5,947 bases of DNA from Acidobacteriaceae bacterium (GTDB lineage: Bacteria; Acidobacteriota; Terriglobia; Terriglobales; Acidobacteriaceae), in contig PLHN01000081.1 in NCBI GenBank assembly GCA_003139975.1, positions 1 through 5,947 on the forward strand, read 5' to 3'. Shown piece after piece: positions 1 to 4,641 of the stretch (positions within the stretch are counted from its first letter, which is position 1; every line of letters starts with the position of its first letter). The notes beneath the pieces were generated by a model, which worked only from the letters and a program-made list of their open reading frames with translations, had not been told where the DNA came from and ran no database searches. A program made the position numbers and the translations under genes.

Positions 1-84
1 CGCGAGCCGGAACAAGGTTTGCTGGAGATTACGGTGGAGGAAGTGGCCGCCGCGGCGCGGGAACTTCTGCGCGAGGCAAAGTGA
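1..84 (+). CDS. C-terminal end of an unidentified protein (partial)
   Basis: The first frame is open from base 1 to a TGA at 82-84 and gives 27 residues ending in ARELLREAK. The segment is rich in Glu, Ala and Arg (TVEEVAAAARELLREAK) and looks like a terminal amphipathic helix. The rest of the gene lies outside the window and the fragment is too short to assign a family. Only 7 bases separate its stop from the GTG of the downstream methyltransferase gene, so the two are probably co-transcribed. I infer that this is a real coding end from the tight spacing and codon pattern, not from homology. Confidence 0.6.
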   Translation, partial: REPEQGLLEITVEEVAAAARELLREAK

Positions 85-91
85 GCATCGA

Positions 92-673
92 GTGAGCGAA
101 GGCATGTCACAACCCGAATCACAGCCCGCGCCCGCCACATGGGCACGCGTCGCCCGGCGTATCCGCGTCCCAGTGAGTTTTCTCGCAGCCATGGCATATG
201 TCTGGCTGGCTCACCCTTCGTGGCCATCGCTCATCATAGGGACGTTGGTGATGATTCCCGGGCTGGCTCTGCGCGCCTTTGCATCGGGCCACGTGCAAAA
301 AGACAAGCAGCTAACCACAACTGGCCCCTACGCCTACACGCGCAACCCGCTCTACCTGGGTTCGTTGATCATGGCGGCCGGCTTCGCCATCGCGGCGCGC
401 AACTGGTGGATCGTGGCGCTTATGCTGCTGGTTTTCATTCTGATTTACGGGCCCGTGATCGCGGGCGAAGAACGTTTCCTGCGCCAGACGTTTCCCGAAT
501 ACGAAGATTACGTTCGCTCGGTACCGCGTATTTTGCCGCGGCTGACGGCCTACCGGAATCAGAGGAATGAGTATTCCTCCGCCCGTTACTGGAAGCACCG
601 CGAATACCAGGCCAGCCTGGGTTGCCTAGCCATGCTGGCCATCCTTGCAGCCAAGCTCGTCATCTCTTCGTAG
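92..673 (+). CDS. Isoprenylcysteine carboxyl methyltransferase-like (ICMT/PEMT family) membrane methyltransferase
   Basis: This 193-residue integral membrane protein belongs to the ICMT/PEMT-like family, which uses S-adenosylmethionine to methylate lipid-linked or membrane-proximal substrates. The diagnostic block GPYAYTRNPLYLG lies at residues 78-90. It is followed by a hydrophobic pair at about 88-101 and 105-123, then EERFL (126-130) and FPEYEDYVRSVPR (134-146). These are the family's usual C-terminal cofactor-site elements. Earlier helices lie at about 27-41 and 46-66. A further hydrophobic segment at about 174-191, after the family core, is an extra C-terminal helix. The start is uncertain: GTG at 92 fits the 7-base gap after the preceding gene, but neither it nor the in-frame ATG at 104 has a clear Shine-Dalgarno sequence. 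The true substrate cannot be told; bacterial members are mostly uncharacterised and need not act on prenylated proteins. Confidence 0.88.
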   Translation: MSEGMSQPESQPAPATWARVARRIRVPVSFLAAMAYVWLAHPSWPSLIIGTLVMIPGLALRAFASGHVQKDKQLTTTGPYAYTRNPLYLGSLIMAAGFAIAARNWWIVALMLLVFILIYGPVIAGEERFLRQTFPEYEDYVRSVPRILPRLTAYRNQRNEYSSARYWKHREYQASLGCLAMLAILAAKLVISS

Positions 674-724
674 TGATCGCCTGACATTTTTCGCATCGGC
701 CAACGAACCTAGGGCGAGTCGCCC

Positions 725-780
725 CTTCGGCAGGCTCAGGGCAGGCTCTCGGGACCGCCGGCAAGTTACCGGCGCTACTC
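725..780. repeat. Dispersed-repeat-like element with GC-rich inverted repeat
   Basis: Two structures lie side by side in the gap before the DUF3108 gene. The first is a 9-base direct repeat, ggcaggctc, at 729-737 and 740-748. The second is an inverted repeat with arms cgccgg (756-761) and ccggcg (769-774) around a 7-base centre. From memory, very similar strings (a CTTCG-CAGGCTCAGGGC run and a CCGGC-AAG-GCCGGCG palindrome) occur many times between genes in acidobacterial genomes, often as mobile-like dispersed repeats. Only one copy is visible here, so the repeat status is inferred. The spacer could form a small RNA hairpin, but no U-tract follows, so it is not a typical terminator. Confidence 0.45.
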
Positions 781-793
781 TCGTGCTCTGCGC

Positions 794-799
794 GAGGAG
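794..799 (+). promoter_or_regulatory. Ribosome binding site deciding the GTG start of the DUF3108 gene
   Basis: The sequence gaggag lies 6 bases before the GTG at 806. It is a strong Shine-Dalgarno match at good spacing. It supports the GTG over the overlapping GTG at 804 and the later in-frame GTG at 851, which has no comparable upstream motif. Confidence 0.65.
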
Positions 800-805
800 T
801 ACGGT

Positions 806-1669
806 GTGATAGTCTGCCGTGGGGTTTCGCAGAAATCAGGAACTGGACTTGTGTCTCTTGTTGCCCGCCAGTGTCGCGTTGTTGCCGGCCTTGGGCTGGG
901 CGCACTTCTTTGGTGTCAGCCAGCAAATGTTTTGTATGGCCAGCAAAATACGCCCGCGGCCTCTATCGGGCAGGCTCGTCCTCAAATCGTGCCTCCGCCT
1001 CCCAACTATCGCTTCCCTGATGCTCAGAGCTATGTCTATGCGGCGGAGTGGCACCTGATCACGGCGGGAACGGGAGTAGTCAGAATGGAAGCGGCAGGCA
1101 ATGAGCGCAAGGTGACCGCAACCGCCGAATCGCAGGGAGCCGTGAACGTCATTTTCCCCGTACACGATCGTTTCGAAGCGAATTTTGAGCCCCGCACATT
1201 CTGCTCGACTTCCACCTTCAAGCACAGCGAAGAAGGCCCGCATAAACGCGAGACTTCGATTCAGTTCGACTACCAACGCAAGAAGAGCGTGCTCGACGAG
1301 AAGAACCTGAAGACGGGCGAAACCAAGAAAGTGGAGAACGATCTCGAGGGATGCGCTACCGACGTGATCACCGGCTTTTATTATCTTCAGTCGCTGCCGC
1401 TGCAACTTGGCTCCGTGTACGAGTTCCCGATCACCGATGGAAAGACGACCATCATCCGGGCAAGGGTCGAGAAGCGCGAGCAGATCAAGGTTCCTGCCGG
1501 AACATTCTCGACCGTACTGGTATCGGCCGAAGCCACGCCAGGGCCGTTGCAGTCGAAGGGAAAGGTGTGGGCATGGTATTCAGACGATGCAATGCACACG
1601 CCCGTACAGATGCGCGCGAAGTTGGGCTGGGGTACGCTTTTGTTCCGATTGCAGCGGATCGAGAAATAA
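806..1669 (+). CDS. Exported DUF3108 domain-containing protein
   Basis: This 287-residue protein has an N-terminal export signal: basic residues up to Arg24, a hydrophobic core at about 25-36 (VVAGLGLGALLW), and a likely cleavage region around residues 40-46 (PANVLYG). After a Pro-rich linker (about 59-68) comes a beta-rich DUF3108 domain from about 75 to the end. Recognisable features are the opening YVYAAEWHLITAGTG, the block around FEANFEPRTFCSTSTFKHSE, FDYQRKK (154-160), ITGFYYLQSLPLQLG, the VPAGTFST turn (229-236) and the closing WAWYSDDAMHTPVQMRAKLG. DUF3108 proteins are envelope proteins of unknown function, predicted to fold as beta-barrel or half-barrel lipid-binding-like structures. 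The gene faces the hydrogenase-like operon convergently and shares a terminator region with it, but no functional link is evident. The family call is from recognised sequence pattern. Confidence 0.85.
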   Translation: MIVCRGVSQKSGTGLVSLVARQCRVVAGLGLGALLWCQPANVLYGQQNTPAASIGQARPQIVPPPPNYRFPDAQSYVYAAEWHLITAGTGVVRMEAAGNERKVTATAESQGAVNVIFPVHDRFEANFEPRTFCSTSTFKHSEEGPHKRETSIQFDYQRKKSVLDEKNLKTGETKKVENDLEGCATDVITGFYYLQSLPLQLGSVYEFPITDGKTTIIRARVEKREQIKVPAGTFSTVLVSAEATPGPLQSKGKVWAWYSDDAMHTPVQMRAKLGWGTLLFRLQRIEK

Positions 1670-1677
1670 ACCCCTGG

Positions 1678-1697
1678 TTTGAGCCGTCACGGCTTAA
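1678..1697. repeat. Small inverted repeat beside the terminator
   Basis: The arms ttgagccg (1679-1686) and cggcttaa (1690-1697) pair over 8 positions, including one G-U pair, around a 3-base loop. The element lies immediately after the DUF3108 stop and before the larger stem-loop. On the + strand it is followed by A residues rather than U, so alone it is not a classical terminator. It may act as an RNA 3'-end stabiliser or a secondary stop. Confidence 0.4.
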
Positions 1698-1704
1698 AAA
1701 GGAG

Positions 1705-1731
1705 AACGGCCCGACAGAGTGTCGGGCCGTT
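1705..1731. terminator. Bidirectional intrinsic terminator between convergent genes
   Basis: This is a perfect 12-bp stem, aacggcccgaca (1705-1716) against its complement at 1720-1731, closed by a 3-base loop (gag). It lies 35 bases after the DUF3108 stop and 40 bases beyond the hybB stop at 1772. On the minus strand the stem is followed after a few bases by a run of five T (complement of 1696-1700). On the + strand only a short T stretch sits in and just after the arm. The stronger termination should therefore be for the minus-strand operon. Position, stem strength and convergent orientation all support the call. Confidence 0.85.
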
Positions 1732-1771
1732 TCACACCTCCTTTCTCTAAGCACGCCGGAGGCTACCTACT

Positions 1772-2956
1772 TCAGGCCGTCGCGGTGTTTTCCACGATCC
1801 ATTTCTTGGGTTGCTTCTTCGGCAGAATGTCCAAGTAGCGCACAGCGTAATGAAATGCAACCGCTGCGGCTGTGACTGTGGCGAGCGTCAAAGCGAACTC
1901 GGTCCATTTGGGCACATAGTGGTAACCGGAAGTGCGCTCAAACGCAGTGACTGACACATTCAGACGGTTGGTGATGAAGCCCATGACTACAAGCGAGCAT
2001 GTCAAGTACAGGTGCTGCGGGTTGGTGCGGATTTTCTCCTGGCTCAGCAGGATGATAGGAGCCACGACTAACAATCCAACTTCAAGCAGGAAGAGAAGCG
2101 ATTCTTCGCGCCAATGCCAGAGAGAAGCGATTCCGCCGTGCGATACCAGGTCAATGCCGCGGAACAGCGCATAGACATAGAGCAGGGGCGCAATCACCTG
2201 GCTCATTTCGGTTAGGATCCGGGGATCGACGCGAGCGTTCAGCGACCGATTGCATAAGTAGACGGCCATGATCGTGGCCGCTAAGCCCGCCGGGACTGCC
2301 GACAAGTAAAACAACGTTGGCAGGTACTGGCTGTACCACAGCGGATCGACCTTGCCCTTCGCAACCAGATAGAGTCCGCCGAGAAACGATTGGTGCAAGG
2401 ATGACAGTACTGCCCCGATCATCACCAGGCCAATCAGAAGTTCGTGATGCCACTTCAGATAAAGGTCGCGCAGCCCCTTCCACGGAATCCGCTCTACCAG
2501 AGCAGGCGAGAATTCTAGTGTAAGTACGGTTGTGTACAGCATGACGCACCAGGAAACCTCGAACAACATGGAGTGCCGGTTCCACATGACGATGGGATGC
2601 CAGATTCTCCAGGGCAGGCCAAGTTCGTACATCATGCCGGTGCAGACCGTCAGATAGCCTAGGAATGAGAGCAACACGGCGGAACGAACGACCGGACGAT
2701 ACCGCTCAAAGCCCAACAGATAAACCGCGGCTGCAATGGCGAATCCTCCAGCCGAGATGCCAACGCCGCACAGAGTGCCGAGACCTACCCACAAGCCCCA
2801 GGGCTGACCATCGGTAAGATTCGTCGATTGATGCAAGCCGAGCGCAAAGCGCGCGTAAGCTCCATAGCAACCAGCGGCAAAGATTAAAGTTACAATTACC
2901 CGCCACATTGTGATCTTAGCGCTTATGAATCCGGAAAGTGCTTCTAGTCTAGACAT
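1772..2956 (-). CDS. hybB: HybB/NrfD-type quinone-interacting membrane subunit
   Basis: This is a 394-residue polytopic protein of the NrfD/PsrC superfamily, closest to HybB, the membrane subunit that exchanges electrons with the quinone pool through a HybA-type ferredoxin. About ten hydrophobic helices can be placed: roughly 18-38, 54-82, 90-112, 128-150, 172-196, 210-236, 252-272, 285-304, 314-334 and 352-374. HybB-like signatures include WGLWVG (53-58), the charged Glu111 loop with RIWHPIVMWNRHSMLFEVSWC, SSLHQSFLGGLYLVAKGK (185-202) with PLWYSQYLP after it, and NRLNVSVTAFER (330-341) near the C-terminus. Length is close to E. coli HybB (about 390). The chosen ATG (2956) has aaagggg 6 bases upstream and lies 2 bases after the hybA stop. 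An upstream in-frame ATG at 3046 would overlap hybA by 88 bases and adds only a basic, non-conserved tail. It is the last gene of the operon, followed by a terminator. NrfD proteins carry no haem; they bind quinone and may move protons. Confidence 0.92.
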   Translation of the reverse strand: MSRLEALSGFISAKITMWRVIVTLIFAAGCYGAYARFALGLHQSTNLTDGQPWGLWVGLGTLCGVGISAGGFAIAAAVYLLGFERYRPVVRSAVLLSFLGYLTVCTGMMYELGLPWRIWHPIVMWNRHSMLFEVSWCVMLYTTVLTLEFSPALVERIPWKGLRDLYLKWHHELLIGLVMIGAVLSSLHQSFLGGLYLVAKGKVDPLWYSQYLPTLFYLSAVPAGLAATIMAVYLCNRSLNARVDPRILTEMSQVIAPLLYVYALFRGIDLVSHGGIASLWHWREESLLFLLEVGLLVVAPIILLSQEKIRTNPQHLYLTCSLVVMGFITNRLNVSVTAFERTSGYHYVPKWTEFALTLATVTAAAVAFHYAVRYLDILPKKQPKKWIVENTATA

Positions 2957-2958
2957 AC

Positions 2959-3726
2959 TCAACCCCTTTCGCTTTTGCCGGCTGTACCGCTCGCGGCTTC
3001 TTGAGGTTCGGACAACGCTACCTGTTTGCGCCGGTTGGTAATCCAATACAAGCTGGCCAACAGGCTTCCGCCGACCAGCACGACGGTGGGTACATCACCC
3101 AGAGCATTGGCTGAGAGAACCGGCACCGGCTGGTTCGACACTTCCCCAAGGCCCAGCTTCTCGAACGGAACATCGGAGATGAAGAAGACCGAAGTGCCAC
3201 CGGCTTCTTCACTGCCATAGATGTGCTTGACGTACTTCGAATCGAGCACAATCCGCCTTTGCGCTTCTTCCAGAATCTCGTCTCGCCAACCGACGATCGA
3301 CGCCTGCACAGGGCAAGCTTCCACGCAGGCCGGTTGTTCGCCTTTTACCTGGCGCGCATAGCACATGTCGCACTTCTTGACGAAGGGAACCAGCTTCGAC
3401 CATTCGTAGCGAGGGACATTGAACGGACACGCAACGATGCAATAGCGGCACCCGATGCATTTCGAGGCCTCATAGGTCACCGGCCCCAGTTCGGTTTTCT
3501 TCAGTGCGCCGACCAGGCAAACCGAAGCGCATGCAGGCTCCTGGCAGTTCATGCACATCTTGCGAAGGAAGCGGTCTCCGTGGTCCTCGACCACCGTCAG
3601 GGCCGTGGCCGATAGCTTCGCCTCGGTTTGCATCGGGAAGCCGTGAATCTGCTTGCAGGCCTGCTCGCAGCTCCGGCACCCGATGCACTTTGTGATGTCG
3701 ATCAAGATTGCTTTTGTTCTCGTCAT
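2959..3726 (-). CDS. hybA: HybA-type 4x[4Fe-4S] ferredoxin subunit with C-terminal membrane anchor, no Tat signal
   Basis: This 255-residue iron-sulfur protein has sixteen Cys in four ferredoxin-type groups: 14/17/20/24, 58/61/66/70, 90/93/96/100 and 119/122/134/138. That is the DmsB/HybA arrangement, which wires four [4Fe-4S] clusters between a catalytic enzyme and an NrfD-type membrane subunit. After the last cluster, WRDEILEEAQRR and HIYGSEEAGGTSVFF with DVPFEKLGL match the HybA-specific C-terminal block well, so HybA fits better than NrfC or DmsB. A membrane helix at about 212-230 is followed by RRK, as in HybA tails. E. coli HybA is about 70 residues longer, mostly because it has an N-terminal Tat signal. 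Here the protein begins only 13 residues before the first Cys, with no twin-arginine or hydrophobic segment. The start ATG has gaggag 7 bases upstream. It is the middle gene of the operon, 31 bases after the GcvH-like gene and 2 bases before hybB. Confidence 0.92.
   Translation of the reverse strand: MTRTKAILIDITKCIGCRSCEQACKQIHGFPMQTEAKLSATALTVVEDHGDRFLRKMCMNCQEPACASVCLVGALKKTELGPVTYEASKCIGCRYCIVACPFNVPRYEWSKLVPFVKKCDMCYARQVKGEQPACVEACPVQASIVGWRDEILEEAQRRIVLDSKYVKHIYGSEEAGGTSVFFISDVPFEKLGLGEVSNQPVPVLSANALGDVPTVVLVGGSLLASLYWITNRRKQVALSEPQEAASGTAGKSERG
2963..2969 (-). promoter_or_regulatory. Ribosome binding site for hybB
   Basis: The minus strand reads aaagggg, 6 bases before the ATG at 2956 and inside the last codons of hybA. 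It favours this start over the longer upstream in-frame one and suggests translational coupling of hybA and hybB. Confidence 0.65.
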
Positions 3727-3733
3727 TGTCTTT

Positions 3734-3739
3734 CTCCTC
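3734..3739 (-). promoter_or_regulatory. Ribosome binding site for hybA
   Basis: The minus strand reads gaggag, 7 bases before the ATG at 3726. This strong motif fixes the short N-terminus and therefore supports the absence of a Tat signal peptide. Confidence 0.7.
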
Positions 3740-3757
3740 GTCCTTCACGTGCCCAGG

Positions 3758-4420
3758 TCAATTCAGAAAGAATTCTTTAATCAGCTTCATCCGGAGCTTC
3801 GATTCGATCCGAGGCAGAACATCGCTGAGCAGCGAGCCACCGTCCTGAGCGAGTGCAGGGTTCATGCTTGCGCAAGCTTCCTTCAGACGAGACACGCTGT
3901 AATGCATCCAGGGAGCCACCATCGGTCCCTGTAAGAGGTTTCTGGTATTCGTTTTGAGATCGGGGGATCGCAGGATAGCGATCCAGCCGTCCTTGTAGGG
4001 GTCGGCAGTCGCGAGTGACGGATTCCTGACCACGTCGTCATTGACGGCCATAATCACGCCCTCCACGGGCGACAGCAGATCAAAACTTGTCTCACCGGAG
4101 TGGACGGTAACGAGGGGTTGTCCCTGGCGAATCCAGCGGCTGAGATCGGCAACTTCGATGCGATCGATTTTCCCGACCAGGTCAGCGGCAAACTTGTCCA
4201 GCCCAATGCGGGCATTGTCGCCGCCCTCGCGCATCACCCAGGTGTGCCCAGGATGAAAGCTGTAACCTTGCGGAATCGAGAAGCCGGCTTCGTTCGCCAT
4301 GACAGGCACTTTGGGACGAACCGCCGCTTTTGTCTCCGGCAACGCTTCCTGCGGGTTGAAGTAGACATAGTTAACAGCGATAACGATCAGGAACGTCAGC
4401 AGCACGAACAGTATGGACAT
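3758..4420 (-). CDS. Membrane-anchored GcvH-like (H-protein fold) protein lacking the lipoyl lysine
   Basis: This 220-residue protein has one N-terminal hydrophobic helix (about 2-21), a linker, and a domain at about 50-155 that aligns with glycine cleavage H protein. Matches include HPGHTWV (56-62, compare EHEWV), IGLDKFAADLVGKIDRIEV (72-90), the hairpin LVTVHSGETSFDLLSPVEG (103-121), and NPSLATADPYKDGWIAIL (133-150). In true GcvH the hairpin reads ES-VKAAS-D-YSP and its Lys carries lipoate. Aligning from the DLLSP end places Glu110 at that position, and no Lys lies in the hairpin. A C-terminal extension (about 156-220) ends in a basic amphipathic stretch. There are no other glycine cleavage genes nearby; it leads an operon with hybA and hybB, so a structural or electron-transfer accessory role is inferred. 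The ATG at 4420 is chosen because ggag lies 6 bases upstream and the membrane helix begins at once; the longer form from 4486 adds a non-conserved basic tail. Confidence 0.82.
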   Translation of the reverse strand: MSILFVLLTFLIVIAVNYVYFNPQEALPETKAAVRPKVPVMANEAGFSIPQGYSFHPGHTWVMREGGDNARIGLDKFAADLVGKIDRIEVADLSRWIRQGQPLVTVHSGETSFDLLSPVEGVIMAVNDDVVRNPSLATADPYKDGWIAILRSPDLKTNTRNLLQGPMVAPWMHYSVSRLKEACASMNPALAQDGGSLLSDVLPRIESKLRMKLIKEFFLN

Positions 4421-4641
4421 GACATTCTCCCGGCGCGGTGCACCGAAGTTCTCTTTTGGCACCGTCCGCCGCAGAGAGTAATGCACGTTGGTGACTAATC
4501 TCGGAAACTTACGGGCTCGTGTAATTGCAATCAGTTGCGAAGAGTGGTGACTTTAGGATCGCGCTTGGACCATCGCATAATGCAGGTTGCTCGTGCGTTT
4601 TGCAGGGGTGGGGTTGTTACTTTTGATTCCTTCGAGAGAGG
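4421..4641. other. Intergenic region between the regulator gene and the operon, presumed operon promoter
   Basis: This gap of about 220 bases lies downstream of the regulator stop and upstream of the GcvH-like gene, both on the minus strand. The operon promoter should lie here. I looked on the minus strand for a sigma54 element (GG, ten bases, GC within TGGCAC/TTGC contexts) and found none convincing. A ttgcaa hexamer occurs on the minus strand around 4524-4529 as a possible -35, but no good -10 follows at 16-18 bases. No clear terminator hairpin follows the regulator gene, so read-through from it is possible. I see no credible gene on either strand. Confidence 0.4.
4427..4430 (-). promoter_or_regulatory. 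Ribosome binding site for the GcvH-like gene
   Basis: The minus strand reads ggag (within gggaga) 6 bases before the ATG at 4420. No comparable motif precedes the alternative start at 4486, so this decides the start. Confidence 0.55.

Noticed and set aside
836..1405. Long minus-strand open frame (189 codons) opposite the DUF3108 gene
   Set aside because: It lies almost wholly within the DUF3108 gene, which has a signal peptide, a good ribosome site and family motifs. The antisense translation shows no recognisable domain.
2957..3046. Longer N-terminus for hybB starting at 3046
   Set aside because: It would overlap hybA by 88 bases, adds a basic non-conserved stretch, and lacks a ribosome site as good as the one before 2956.
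3758..4420. Calling the GcvH-like protein a functional glycine cleavage H protein
   Set aside because: The lipoylated Lys is absent, a membrane helix is present, and no glycine cleavage partner genes are nearby.
4447..4475. Plus-strand tggcacc resembling the -24 part of a sigma54 promoter
   Set aside because: No TTGC follows at the required spacing, and it points away from the operon toward a region with no plus-strand gene.
4421..4486. Longer N-terminus for the GcvH-like protein starting at 4486
   Set aside because: The start at 4420 has a ggag motif at good spacing and puts the membrane helix at the N-terminus; the added 22 residues look like untranslated leader.
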